From: Ulota crispa | Lineage: Eukaryota; Streptophyta; Bryopsida; Orthotrichales; Orthotrichaceae | Assembly: GCA_963920765.1 (NCBI GenBank) | Contig: OY987245.1 | Location: 17,748,727-17,812,726, forward strand | DNA length: 64,000 nt | Direction: 5' to 3' | Shown here: piece after piece, positions 47,877 to 60,273 of the stretch | Position numbering within the stretch: position 1 is the first letter of the stretch | Layout of the letters: every line of letters begins with the position of its first letter | Made by a program: the position numbers and the translations under genes | The notes under the pieces: generated by a model | The model's database searches: none | Told to the model about the DNA's origin: nothing | What the model saw: only the letters and a program-made list of their open reading frames with translations

Positions 47877-48613
47877 AGGTTAGTCACAGCTTGCAGCAAA
47901 TGCTCTCAACTGGTGGATTTGCTGAAGGATGTCTGTAGTTACATATCATTCTTTACTAACGCAAAAAGTTTTATTAATTCTGTTGGTGTTATCATTGCTG
48001 TGGCTCATGGGGTTTAAGAGTATCCTGCAGTGGTTGAGTAGCCACTTGATTTAAGACTTCGTAGTATCAACGTAAAAATATTACTGCTCTCACTTGATTT
48101 CCTTGGTTAAGAGTTTTCAGGAAAAATCAGAGAGAATTCTAGAATATCTCCAGAAACCAATTTTTCTCTCTGTTGCTTCAAAAAATTCTTTTATGCCATG
48201 TTCAATTCATTTTGGACAACAACAAGTCTAGATTGCATGCCATAATTAACTAAATGTAGATAATCCAAAGTACAAAAAGAAGAATCTTAATTTGATATCT
48301 TTGAAGATATTTGCAAAATATCAAGTGATTTCTCAGGTTTTGCTAATATATTGAGAGATAATTTTTTGTTTTGTCAGAATTTTAGGATTTCTTTGGATGC
48401 TTTTGCATGATTCAAATTTATTTGAATAAATCAGCACTTTCATTATTAAATGCATAGTCCAAATTATGTGACATTTGTGGAATTGAAGATGTGATCAAGG
48501 TTTGTCATACATATTCTTTAGAACTAATTCTAAGCACTTAGTGCCCCCATTGAGAGACAAAAGCAAATTTTTCATGGGGGAGGAACATGTTGGCTCTTTG
48601 CAAAGTCCACCTT
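47877..48613. other. 3' UTR and downstream flank of the CDK5RAP1-type gene
   Basis: Mixed composition to about 48050, then AT-rich. No further gene. Confidence 0.4.
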
Positions 48614-48872
48614 TTAACCCTAAATTTTGAGCGTGTTGTTGTGACTACAATACAACGTATTTTTTTTGTATTTGGAAGGGATTCACAACCTTACTACATT
48701 TGAGAAGGGATTCACAACCTTACTACATTTGAGATTAACAAAGAAGTTGAAATATAGATCAATGCGGTCCTAGTGAGCTATTTGAAACCCCAAATTAAAA
48801 TTTCTTGATGGTAGTAAAATGCCAATTATACAGCAACGTATCTACTATACCCTCAAGACGTTTAAGGGTCAA
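48614..48872 (+). mobile_element. TTAA-flanked MITE, family C, 259 bp
   Basis: TTAA at 48614-48617 followed by CCCTAAATTTTGAG, and GACGTTTAAGGG followed by TCAA at 48869-48872. The interior matches 40078-40317. It carries an exact 29-bp tandem duplication at 48676-48733 that the other copy lacks. Confidence 0.82.
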
Positions 48873-48896
48873 AGGAGAACTCAATAGGGGGCTTCA

Positions 48897-49205
48897 AACA
48901 TAGAAAGTTTCTCACCTCACATGTTCCCTGCTCACTAGTGAATTATTTTTGTTCACTCCTACGTCAAAAGTTTGACACACTCTTGAATTTGCGATTAGGG
49001 TTTTGTGCACAAGTCGGGGGTCTAAGCGTTTGAGACACACGTGAGGATGAGATGCACGAAAGTGAGTTTTTGAAATTCACTCCTAAAGTGAATCATGTTA
49101 GGAGTGAACTTCAAATGTGAGTTACCTTGTTGTTCACTAGTGAATCCATTGAAATGAATGACAACATGAGTCACTTAAAAAAGTTGATGTTTGAAACCTC
49201 CTAAT
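48897..49205. repeat. Dispersed repeat with CACTAGTGAA palindromes, second copy
   Basis: Inverse-orientation relative of 26337-26645. The palindrome around CACTAGTG is found near both ends, with 'gattagggttttgtgcacaa' inside. Confidence 0.65.
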
Positions 49206-50392
49206 GATGAAATTTGTCATTGAGATCCACTAGGCTTAAATAGTTGAACCATTTCCAACAAACACTTCATTTGCACCCATATCCTTTCATACAAGATTAA
49301 CCTTCTTTTTCCCAAGCAATTCATGAAAACTTCCAATTCCTCTTTTGCCTTGTGACATGGTTTTTTATTTTCTGAACTGTAGATTGTCGGGAACCGTTAA
49401 ATATGATGTCTTTTTTATTGTGAGTAACGAAAGTAGTTTGAAATCATTCATTGCTCTCCGTACGAGTAAAAGTTGTTTGGGCGTTTCGTGGCAGAGGGGC
49501 TGGTATTTGGTGGTTTGGTAAACGGTTGATAAAGAGGACAAGCTTCTCCTACGAGTTGATTGTGAAGGACAACCAAAACCCACCAAAACCTTGAATAAAT
49601 AAGAGCATTCCCACCCCCACTCGCCACACACCCGGCTGGGGGCCATGGGCAAGGGCCAAGGGGCAAGAGTTGAGGATCGCTCCATCGTGACATTGTGCAA
49701 ATTTATTTTAGCACCAAGGTAATGTGCTCTGATTGCAACCCTCACAGATAAAGCATCACGTAGGTAGCTCAAGAATGGACATGAAATGGTCATTAAGGGG
49801 TTTCATATATGCCGTGCACAAGCAATTTTGTCCATGTGAATGAAATTGATGAACAAGTTAGTCAAGTCACTGTTCATGTCCTTGCGATCACCCATTCAAA
49901 TATCCGAATTGTAGTGAACTACTCACCACCTTTTCAATTTTACCCACAATTACCAATCCCGTACAGATCACTTGCTTCTAATCTGGAACCCTTTATCTCC
50001 ACGATTGTCCGCTTCTCATGCATTGCAATTCCTTGTATAACCTTGACCTAGCAATCAACTTTGCATCCAAAATGTATAGAGGTGCAAAACGAGAGCCAGA
50101 GGCGCGGAGCGAGAGCCAAGAGGCGCGGAGCGAGAGCCAAGAGGCAAGCAACAACACAAACAAGAGCGCTTGCGCGGGAGCGACAGGAACACAAGCGGAG
50201 GAGCTAACGGGAGAGGCGAGGAGGGAGAGACTTCACGTCGTTCATGCGTGAACGTCCCATGAGGACCTCCTGGAGGTCCTCATGAGTCGTTTACTTTTGT
50301 GACTTCACGTTCACAATGAACAAAAAATCATTCACGACCATTCGTTCACCGTTTTTTTGAGATATATGAAATCCCCTATTGAATGGATCCCT
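49206..50392. other. Intergenic DNA with a GC-rich patch at 50070-50290
   Basis: No gene supported. At 50093-50150 two units of about 20 bp (GGCGCGGAGCGAGAGCCAA) stand in tandem. From there to 50290 the composition is purine- and GC-rich, unlike its surroundings. The minus-strand ORF at 49365-49793 has no family features. Confidence 0.4.
50258..50284. repeat. Perfect 27-bp palindrome
   Basis: CATGAGGACCTCC at 50258-50270 and its exact complement GGAGGTCCTCATG at 50272-50284 are separated by one base. A second small palindrome, GTTCATGCGTGAAC, lies at 50240-50253. Confidence 0.9.
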
Positions 50393-50496
50393 TTAACCCC
50401 CTAACGCCCTAGGGGACCAAAATGGTCCTACATGATTTCACATGCATGTTTGAGGTATTGTATCTAATTTTATGATCTTGCTATAAACTACAATTA

Positions 50497-51436
50497 TTAA
50501 CCCCTAAAGGATCAAGCCCTTTTTTCTGTGAAATTCACTAAAAATTGCCACTTCTAGGAGGTTTAGTAAAAAGGGATTTTATGATTTGTTTTTGGGAACT
50601 CCAACCATAGGATCTTGCCCTAGACTAGAAGCGGTACTTGCAGGGGAAAAATCAGCTCATTCCAAATGGAGAGGAGTGAGATATTTACATCTAAAGTGAA
50701 AAAAAAAGTTTTTTCCCATGCTACCCAAACATTTCAGAAGCCTTTGACCACTCTTGTAACAAAAAATTGCTCTACCCAAAGTTGTGCTTTATTTTTCCCA
50801 TGTAGGAGATCAAGTTAGGTATGTGGGTGGGAGAATTTTAAATCAATTGGAACTATACAACACATGGGAAAAATCAATAAGTAAAAAGAAGTAAAGAATG
50901 CATTAGAACACTAAACTGTTAAGAATTTAATATTTGGAACAAAAATCTCAAATCCCAATGGTTATAATGTTGTGATAAACAATCTACTTCCTTTAGTTTA
51001 ATTTTTTTCCCAAAATATTGAAAACTGAGTAAAATAAAGGACTTAAAAGTTTATTTTAGAGTGGAGAATCCATAAACTGCCCGCAAACAAAAACTCCTCA
51101 TAACTTTCATGTCATTGATTGAAATTGAATGATTTGAAGCTTCTCACCTATAAAACAATCTAAAGAACCAATTTCAAACTTTTATTTTTAAAAAATATAA
51201 AATTTAAAGAAGTTTTTGGGCTGCTCAGGAGGGCACAACTTCCCAAATTTTCATAAATTCATGCTTAACTTCTTTGTCAAATGTCAAAATGAAGAAAAAA
51301 TTAGATGCCCATGTAGATCTTTGAATATCCCACCTTCAATAAAAGTTTCAAAAAATCACACAAAGTAGTTTAGCCATAGGTACATGCCTAGAGTCCAACT
51401 TGTCCCACGAAGGGACAATGGTCTTTTAGGGGTTAA
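50497..51436 (-). mobile_element. TTAA-flanked element, family A, nested in family B
   Basis: TTAA at 50497-50500 and 51433-51436. Termini CCCCTAAAGGATCAAGCCC and GGGACAATGGTCTTTTAGGGG. The host on both sides reads ACAATTA-TTAA-GGTATT, matching ACAATTATGAAGGCATT in the family B copy at 9590-10269 with nothing gained or lost beyond one TTAA. Confidence 0.92.
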
Positions 51437-51508
51437 GGTATTTAAGTGGTCCATGCAAGTGGAGTAATGACAAGGCTAATCAAATGTTATACAAGTGCCT
51501 CAAGAGTC

Positions 51509-52138
51509 TTAACCCTTTAAGGTCTGTGGTTAATTTGGGGGGCGGGCAATAGGTTTTCATGTTCTAAACTCAATACAAATGAGAAATACCTAATTGTGAT
51601 TTGTAATGAAGATCTAACAATACCATTGGAATGGGATTTGATACTTCAACCTTCACAACAAATTTGGTGGCAATTGAGGGTTTCTTTGTTGCAAATTATA
51701 ATATATCTATCAGTTTGTATATGGTGAAGTGAGCATGCATACAATAAACTACCATTGCCACCGTATTTCTTGCTAAGGAATTCTTTTTTGTTCTTATAGG
51801 GCTAGGTTTCTCATTTATTACCATCAAGAACCATATGGAACTCCAACTTGGTGTTCTCCAAACTCGTGTTTGTTAGTATAAATGCCATTCTCTTTTGCAT
51901 TTAGGGTTGTATTTGTCCAATGATTTGAGTATTTTTAGCTTGCATAAAGGCAGTTTTTCCAACCCCTACACCACATGCCCGCACGGATCTTCATGGAATT
52001 TGTCCCATTACATTCACTTTTAAATTCCCCACACCCATCCCCTTTCATCGACAACCATGTTCATTGTCAAACTTTTTCTACCAATGATAATATGTCTAAA
52101 TTGGCCAAAAAGTGGTCAACTAGACTTTAAAGGGTTAA
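51509..52138. mobile_element. TTAA-flanked element, family D, nested in family B
   Basis: TTAA at 51509-51512 and 52135-52138. Termini CCCTTTAAGGTCT and AGACTTTAAAGGG are inverted repeats over 13 bp with one change. The host reads CAAGAGTC-TTAA-TTGGGTGAAA, matching CAAGAGATTTGATTTGGTGAAA at 23018. It is 630 bp, non-coding, and the only copy of its family in the window. Confidence 0.9.
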
Positions 52139-52989
52139 TTGGGTGAAATACCATACGGGGCGTGGTAGTAAGCAATGTCTTACAAGCTACAATTGATCAA
52201 TACTTATTACAAGCTTCTGTGCATGGGCTTTCTAGTAGTGGGAAATTCACAAGTAAGGGTTCAAGCATGTTCTAAACCCTTGTTGGGGCAACCCTCACCA
52301 ATTGTGCTAGTATTTGTTTTCCGCGCAATAGCAAATTGAAGCCCAAATACTTAACCTACAAAGAAGTTGAGTCTCCAATAATTTGCAAGTGTGTGCATTC
52401 ACATCTCATCTTGCTACTCACAAAAACTGAGATGAATCAGAGGCTTATAGAATTTTGTAAAAATCATTGAATAGCAACTCCTTGTCAAAAATGAGATTTT
52501 GCCATCACACATTGTTTGATCAAAAGTTGTAATCTCCCATCTTCCAAGGTCAATTGTTTCTAGAATTTGTAAGTTTGTTTTCTAAGTATATGTTCCACTA
52601 TTTTCAATGGTCACTTTTTGTGGATCATCATATTGACTGAGATATGATGCATCAAAGTTGTAGGTCTTCCAAAATCTTGGTTCTGGTGAAAATGGCCTAG
52701 GGCTCCGGGGTTAAGTCATAGAAGGAAAGGTATATTCAATTGCCAAAGTCAATCATACTCTTTGATTTTTCCTTGTCTCTTTACAAGTTGCAAGGGAATG
52801 GTTTATGGAAGACCTAGAATCACAAATAGATACCTATTGTAGAATACTTTGAAAAATCATCAACAATTCAATAATGCTTCAAAAAATATGAAAAAAATTG
52901 CGTTACATTTAGCATTCATTCCTCTTTGTTTCAAAATTAGACAAAAAATCTTCCTGCCTTAAAAAGCCCATGAAAATGCAGACAAACCC

Positions 52990-54117
52990 TTAACCCCTAA
53001 ATGCCCAAGGGTGTTTTCCTTATTTTCATAAGGTAGTTTTGAAGTTTTTGAAGTTTTTGAATTGTCCTTATAGATCATTATTAAACATCAAAACAAAATT
53101 GTAACCGTTGAATCTTGAACTTCAAGGTTTCTAAATGGCACTATCCAAAAAGAATCCAAAATGGCCCCGCGGATTTTTAAGATATTTGTGACTGAATGAT
53201 GATAAGCATGGAATTTTTGCTTTTTTTGGAGCTGCCCAAGACTTCAAATGCAAATTGGTAACCTTTGGATACAAAAATTGGGAAATAACCATTTAGGATG
53301 TTTTAGTGTTTATTGTTGTTACTTCAAAACCAATGGCCCCTCTTCCAAACCCATGACCACAATTTCACAAATGAGCCTACAACACAACTATCAAAACGCA
53401 ACCATCTAATACAAAGAAAATATGAGCTTCAACTATTGACCAAAAATCATTATGAATGAAAGAATTTTCAGTGGTGAATAAATTCTAATTTTAACAACAA
53501 AGACATTCCAAGTGAAATTAGTGCAAAAGCAGTGTTAGGTTTTGTTAGATGTCAAAATTTGTAAAAAAACCCTTATTGCCCAAGGGAGTGCTCAAGGGAA
53601 AGCTTCACCTTTTGCTCAACTTGATACCCATCTTTTCAATGTGGCAACTTCTCATAGGCTATGTGACACTATTCACAACACTATTCATGACAAAAAATGT
53701 ATGCTTGTAGTTAACACCTAAACGGCACAAAAGCCCTTTGCGGCCATATGTACAGACGTATTTGAGCTGCTTTGAGGGCTTTCCAAAAAAATTATGCACC
53801 CACCATCATACAACCCTTCAATATGTATGGTTGTAACACTTAATTTTGAGTTGATTCAAACTTCTGAATATTGATTGCTACCGTATTTGGTATTGTAATT
53901 CTAAAGCCCAAGGGCCCTTTAGGAGTTAACCTTCCACCAAAAAAAATGGAATAAAATATGAAGGAAGTTGAATTTGAATGGTGAAGCTAACTTCAATGCA
54001 CAACTTTTCCAAAAAAAAACCTTAAAAACAATAAAATATGTGCCTTCAACAGGATTTCAAAATTTCCTGAAATTTTTTGAACACCAAAACCTGGTGCCTT
54101 GGACATTTAGGGGTTAA
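52990..54117. mobile_element. TTAA-flanked element, 1.13 kb
   Basis: TTAA at 52990-52993 followed by CCCCTAAATGCCCAAGG, and CCTTGGACATTTAGGGG followed by TTAA at 54114-54117. The ends are inverted repeats over 17 bp with one mismatch. No ORF. Confidence 0.82.
53711..53929. mobile_element. Small TTAA-flanked element nested in the 52990 copy
   Basis: TTAA at 53711-53714 followed by CACCTAAACGGCAC, and GGGCCCTTTAGGAG followed by TTAA at 53926-53929. The ends are weaker inverted repeats (about 10 of 13 bases). No second copy is in the window, so confidence is moderate. Confidence 0.55.
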
Positions 54118-55067
54118 TGTGACTATTTTAGAGCATACTACCTAATGCCCAATTTTTACAAGGATACGTCAAGTGCACATTGATAAGGAATTTGTTTGGA
54201 ACCTGGAGATGAGTGATGATGGAGCCCTTTTGCAAAAAGCAAGCAACAATCAAAACACCTGCTATGCTCAACGAGTGGAGATGCATTAATCAAACCTGAC
54301 TAACTTGGTCCGTTTGGTTTAGTGATTGGTTTCAAGGATTCTTAGCAATAGCTGCTAAGAATTAACTTCTTTGTTTGGCAATGACCCGAGAACACGATAT
54401 CCATTCATTAATTTGGGAAACGGTAATTCCCAATTTGTATGTCTCCTTAATATGAAATTCTTATCTTAATCTTGTTTGGTACACTTGTGAGAAAACAATT
54501 GATATTTTACAGATACTTTACAGATGATAGATGTCTAAATCCGAATTAGTCATGAAGAAGTGGAAATAAAATGAGCATGGCATGAAATGAAAATGTGACT
54601 AGAAGTCCCAAAATGTGCTGGAGTTCCCAAATTAATGAATATTGTGTTCAAGCCTCTCGGTACACAATAGGGATCCCAATTGACCACCAAAACCTCTCAC
54701 TATAACTGGCCTTTAAATTATTTTTATTATTTTTATTGGTCGTGCAACATGTACCCAACAAATGTAAGCATGTAAGGAAAAATTAGAGAGAAATGGATAG
54801 AATCAACACACTCAAAAATCTACTAACGTAGTGTGACATCACCTTTGTTTTTGCAAATACCAAGCCATTAAATTTTTTCACCCAAAATGGTTTGCTTTAA
54901 TTTATGTGGATTAAAGATGGTTTCCATTTTGTAGTCATATATATTTTTCAGCAATAGTTATTTATTTGTTTTGAACAAAAAATCATGTCCTTTCAAATTG
55001 AGAAGGATCATTTTAAGTAGAAATGATTTAATTATTGTGATGTTGTTTCCTACTAACATGCAATAGT
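54118..55067. other. AT-rich intergenic DNA without a gene
   Basis: No ORF or repeat boundary of note. Confidence 0.4.
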
Positions 55068-55262
55068 CACTAGAAGAAAAACAAGGATAAACAATTTCAC
55101 AAATTGCAACGATTAGGTCACCAGAACTGCCTTGCAACTCCACAAATAATTGCACAACAACTGCACAACTAGATTGTAGTTGTGCAAATGTTGTGGAGTT
55201 ATTGTGCAATTGCAAGGCAGTTCTGGTGACCTAGTCGTTTATCCTTGTTTTTTCTTTTAGTG
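55068..55262. mobile_element. 195-bp foldback MITE with CACTA termini
   Basis: The ends are CACTAGAAGAAAAACAAGGA and TCCTTGTTTTTTCTTTTAGTG. Inside, GGTCACCAGAACTGCCTTGC at 55112 pairs perfectly with GCAAGGCAGTTCTGGTGACC at 55212. CACTA at both ends suggests the CACTA (CMC/EnSpm) superfamily. The 3-bp flanks (AGT and AAT) do not match exactly. Confidence 0.82.
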
Positions 55263-55747
55263 AATGGAAGTGGGTTGTGTGTAAAGTGTTTTAATTTGTT
55301 GTTAATGGTTCAAGGTAGCTAATCATTTAGTTCAAGGTGCTAACTATTAATTATTGATTTCTTTTGTACTAACCTTTTATTACTGAAAATTTTGACATAA
55401 TTCTGACTGATTTTTCACAAATTACATTGTTTGTTTCTTAATCTTTTATAAAATTTAACTTTGTAATTAATTAATTAATTAAAAACAAAAGCCATGGCAC
55501 ATTATGGTAGTCTGAATAGTTTTCATCCAAGTTTTGACAAAACTTGGTGTTGGCTAGGGGAGGGATTTGGAAGTTTCATCCATTTTTCACTCAAATTTTC
55601 TATTGTTAGGGTAGCTAGTCACAAATTGAGGTCACCTTCTTGCAAAAAAAAAAGTGCTAAAAAACTAAATGCTGACTAGTCCTCAAGCAATTGTTGCTGC
55701 TGCTTCTAATTGCCATTGTCATATGGTGGCAATGCTCTAAATATTTC

Positions 55748-56052
55748 TACACTAAATAGTGCAATTAGGCTGCTTTCACAATCAAGTTGCCTTACCTTGA
55801 AAAGTTACTTCATGACTCATCACTTAATCACTTGGAGGCACATGCAACTCTCTAAATATTAAGATATCACATGGTTTACGACTTAGATGTCAGTAGTTTG
55901 AATTTTCGTAGTTTTATTGTTGTTGTGAAGCTTTTTAAAAATTGTTCATTACAATAACATTAATGAGTTTTACTTAGTTTCAATAACTATTTATACTGCA
56001 TAAAATGTTGAAAAACTAGTGTGGGGCAATCTAAATGCACTATTTAATGTAG
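55748..56052. mobile_element. MITE with CACT..ATAGTGCAATTAG ends, 305 bp
   Basis: The left end CTACACTAAATAGTGCAATT and the inverted right end AAATGCACTATTTAATGTAG agree at all but two positions. Related to 16271-16815 and 25349-25643. Confidence 0.78.
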
Positions 56053-57684
56053 TGCGAGACCGTGGTGCATGAATCGTCCTTGCTTTGTGGCGGACTAGCA
56101 AGTGCGCTCATGCCAAGCACGGTACTGTAGTTCCTAGTCAGCAGATGTCCAGTCACTCCAGGACCAGTACCATTAAACTATTTCTGCAAAGGACGGCGAT
56201 CGACGACAATCACCTGTGGAATCGTGGATAGATCGTCCGTGCAAGCACGTGGATTTCATGCGCGCGCTTTTCAGGCACGCTCTCCGACTACCCATTTAAT
56301 GCTGATTTCGTTATCGGCTGTCACTGAAGTTCAGGCAAGGAACAGCAGGGTCCGGGAAATATTTCAAAAATTTCAGCTAAAAGCCGGTTACTCAAGAGTA
56401 AGCCGGTTACTCAAGAGTATGTTCGGTTGAACATTGTTTGAGACCGGTTTTCGCCTTTTTGCACTTCAGGAAAGTGGTTAATTTCTTTTGGTACCAAATT
56501 TTAAGCAACTAACTTTTCTTTTGTCTTATGTGCGAATCGGCTGATTTTTCTTTCATGTGGGATATGAATCAACTAAATTTCCTTCTATATTTAATTTAAA
56601 TCAACCAAAACCTTCAAAAAGATTTCAAAAATAACAAAAACATATACATATATAAAATCAATAAACAATGTAATGTCTATAGCAAAAGTTGAACCTACAA
56701 ACTCCTCATTAGTTGAGGACAAGATACCTAGTTTTACTAATGTACAAAGCTCACATTTGCAATTTAAAAAAATCCTACTTGCCGGAAGAGAGAGATAGAG
56801 AGATTACTTGTGGGCACTTATTTGCAAATGGTATCATGAATAGGCTAAAATGAAATCACCTAACGCTTTAAAGGCAGGAATAGGTCAAGAGCCTTTGCAA
56901 CTCTAGGCTCTAGTGGCTGGCTTTGAAGTATTGAACTTATACTACCATTGATGATTAGCTATTCTTGATTTTGTCAAATGAAATCTAGACATATCCTTTA
57001 AAGATCTTCTAATATCCAGTTACTTGTATTTTCTTTCGATCAATTTCCTTCTCATTTTGAAAAAGAACAGATAATTTTTTTTTGTGTTTTTTATCAACCG
57101 GTTAGTTTCCATCTTATTTTCATTACCTTTGGTTTTACAGCCTAACGACTTGAATTTGAACCAACCAAATCTCAATCTTAGTCACTTAGTCAGCTGATCT
57201 TACACTAGGGGTCGGAACTTCCCAGGTCGGTTCTTCCCGGGTCGGTTCTTCCCGGACCTTGAGGAGCAGTGATCGAAGAGAAATTTTCAGCTCTCTGCTG
57301 TTTGGTAAACCAGATTTTTCAACTTTTGTCGGTTTTTGCCATAATTCTTCAATGATTTTTTTTCATTTCTCTCCTACATCATTTTGAAACCGGTTGATAC
57401 ATTTTAACATCTTCATCCATTCACCAACAAAAGTCTGCTTTGGCCAAAAAAAAAAAAAAAAAAAATTTGTTCATAATTACTCATTTTGTATCTTGGCAAG
57501 AATCGAACCTGGCACAAACTTGCACCCTGAAAAGGTCAAAGATCTTCCGAATTCCAATAAATGAAGATGAGATTGAAAAAAAAAAGTTTGTTGTAAATCA
57601 ATGTAAATTTTGGAATTTAGAATAATCTCTTTCACCGAGGGAAAATTTTAAACATCTTTCCATATATATTTTCAAAATTTGTAT
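56053..57684. other. Intergenic DNA with two small tandem repeats
   Basis: AGCCGGTTACTCAAGAGTA occurs twice head to tail at 56382-56419. GGTCGGTTCTTCCCG is repeated with a degenerate first unit at 57210-57254. A 22-base A run lies near 57446. No gene supported. Confidence 0.6.
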
Positions 57685-58418
57685 TTAACTCTTAAAGGAC
57701 TGGCCTATACCCATGGATTTTATGTGGAATTACAATCATTTTTCAGAAGTTACTTTGACAACATAATAAACATCAAAATTTAATATTACTATTTTAATAG
57801 AAGAAGGAATGTGCATACTACATGTATAAAAATTATTCATAATTTTTGGTGAAAATTTGAAATTATTGTATTTTTCTGAAATAAATGCTAAAGAAATTCA
57901 TATCAATTACAAATTGTATTCAATTACGCCAATTTTTTACCATGGATGTGAATCACAATGAAGATCAACCCAATCAATTATTTTTTTCCATGTTACTAAA
58001 ATTAGAAAAGTAACCATCTCATGGTAATAGGTGTTAAACTTATGATAGGAAGAAAGATTTCAAAACTTAATTTTTTTCAAGAACTCAAAGTACTAAAGGA
58101 AATTAGATTTGGTAAACTTTCTATTACTAGTTATGCTCAAACTCAATACACATTGTTTTAGTAACTTACATTGAGTGTTGGTAAAAAGATCCTTAAAACT
58201 TCAAATACACTACACAGTGGTGCATCTTTACTACTCAGTTGGCAAGTGGGACCTCTTGTGAACATTGTGCATGCAAAAACTATTCATCTACATGTTCTAG
58301 ATTGCATTAACTAAATCCCATTGGAATCTCAAATGAAAAACAATATTATTCCACTCTCTACAGCTATTTTCAATCATCTAGTAGCCACAAATTGGTCGCT
58401 ACAACATTTAAAGGTTAA
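57685..58418. mobile_element. Possible TTAA-flanked element, 734 bp
   Basis: TTAA at 57685-57688 followed by CTCTTAAAGGACTGG, and CAACATTTAAAGG followed by TTAA at 58415-58418. The inverted ends are imperfect and no second copy is present. The right TTAA is also the left flank of the next element. Confidence 0.5.
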
Positions 58419-59343
58419 CCTCTAAAGGACCATTGTCCCTTTGGGGGACAAATGGGATTTTGGGCATGTACCTATGGCTAAACTACTTTATGTGATTTTT
58501 TGAAACTTTTATGGAATGTGAGGAATTCAAAGATCTACGTGGGAATGTATTTTTTTCTTCAATCCGACATTTATTGAAGAAGTTATGCATAAAAATCTGG
58601 AAAATGCTACTCCCTGGGCAGCCAAAAACTTCTTTAAAAATTTCATTTTTATCAAATAAAAATCTGAAACTGGTTCTTTAGACTTATATAAACATGGGGA
58701 GCTTTGAATCATTCAATTCTGATAGATGAGATGAAAGTTATGAGGAGTTTTTGTTTGCAAGCAATTATGGATTCTCTACTCTAAAATAAACTATGAAGTC
58801 CCTTGTTTTACTCAATTTTCATTATTTTGGAGAAAAAACAAAACCAAAGGATGTAAATTGTTTACCACAACATTATAACTGTTGGGATTTGCATTTTTCA
58901 TGTTAATAATTAAATTCTTAACAATTTAGTGATTTGACTCATTCTCTACTTCTTTTTACTTACTATTTTTTCCCATGTGTTGTATAGTTCCAATTGATTT
59001 GAAAATTCTCCCGCACATACCTAACTTGGTCTTCTACATGGGAAAAATAAACCTCAACTTTGTGTAAAGTAATTTGTTTGATGTAAGAGTGGTCAAAGCC
59101 TTCTAAAATTTTTGGGCAGTAGCAAAAAATAACTTTTTCCGCAGTTGAGATGTAAATATCTCACTCATTTTTGTGTAGATTGAGCTGATTTTTTTACCAC
59201 GTGTATCTCTTGTAGTTTATTGTAAGATCTTACGGTTGAATTCTTGTAAAAAAACTTTTTTTCTTACCATTGTACTTGCTTCCCCAAAAATGACAATTTT
59301 TTGTGTTTTTTGCATAAAAAATAGCTTAACCCTTAGGGGTTAA
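58415..59343 (+). mobile_element. TTAA-flanked non-coding element, family A, reference copy
   Basis: TTAA at 58415-58418 followed by CCTCTAAAGGACCATTGTCC, and TTAGGGG followed by TTAA at 59340-59343. The body shows all family A blocks in order. At the right end TTAACCC (59326-59332) faces GGGGTTAA, which makes a short palindrome. It may be the end of another, lost copy. Confidence 0.88.
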
Positions 59344-59883
59344 ATTTCAAAACTTTGTGCCGTGGAATTGTTTCCACAAAACTTCTATATCAATTTGATT
59401 ACAATTATCATTAATTGTTGACCCCTCTAGAGTTATACAATAGCATTTTTAAAATTTGTGGTAGTCATGCAATTGCATTGCTTTTGTGCTTAATGTTCCG
59501 TTTTGCATAAAGAAAGCCCTTTCACATATATGTACTCACACATTGGCATCTAGCTCATTCCAAAAGAACAAGCAAATTAGAGTACTCCATTTTCTAACCA
59601 TTGTTATCTGCCAATTTTTTTTTTTTATCAAAGCAGCATATATTTGATACTTTAAAGAATAGGCAAGCAAATTCTATCTCTTTTCAATATTAGTCGGAGA
59701 AGTTTCTTGTATTTTTTTTTCTTTTATCAATTTGTTTCTAATCTTTTTTCATTTCCCTCTAATTTTATAACCTACATATTTAAAACCTAGTTGATTATTA
59801 AGCCGTACCAATAGGTTGGCGATAAATTAATTGGTGATTCTCTCCAAAATTTAGGCAGGAGCACACAAAAACTTACGCTCGAC
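59344..59883. other. AT-rich intergenic DNA
   Basis: No gene or clear repeat. Confidence 0.4.
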
Positions 59884-60273
59884 TTAACCCCACAAGGTCC
59901 AAGCAGCGTATTTTGAGCTGTCTAGTAATTTTGGGCAGGTCACAACAAATGGGTTTTGCATTTGTTTTTAATTTTATTTTCACACATGAAGTACCCAAGA
60001 AGTAGCTTTAAGGCCCAACAATATTCATAACTTTTGACTGCATGGTTCAAAAGTTATTGCATGATTTGTTTTTTTCTTTGCTTGTCAAGTCAGCAGGGGT
60101 AGCTTAAAAACTTCTTTAAAAATTACTTTTCAAGTTTTTTTTTTTTTTTTTTTTTTTTTAATAAATTGGTTCTTTAGACCTACATATAGGTGGGAAGCTT
60201 TGAATCATTCAATTTCCATTAATGACATGAAAGTTATGAGAAGTTTTTTCTTCGCTACTATCACTCTTAAGTC
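59884..60273 (+). mobile_element. TTAA-type element, family A variant, left part only
   Basis: TTAA at 59884-59887 followed by CCCACAAGGTCC. The interior matches the head of the 19598-20532 copy up to the 'agttatgagaagttt' block. The match stops at TTAA 60274, where another family A copy begins. A run of about 26 T lies near 60135. Confidence 0.75.

Larger units (their letters stand above)
50393..52714 (+). mobile_element. TTAA-flanked element, family B, split by two nested insertions
   Basis: TTAA at 50393-50396 followed by CCCCCTAACGCCCTAGGGG, and GGCCTAGGGCTCCGGGG followed by TTAA at 52711-52714. Removing the insertions at 50501-51436 and 51513-52138 leaves about 760 bp. This aligns end to end with the complete copy at 22844-23616 (773 bp). 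Confidence 0.9.
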
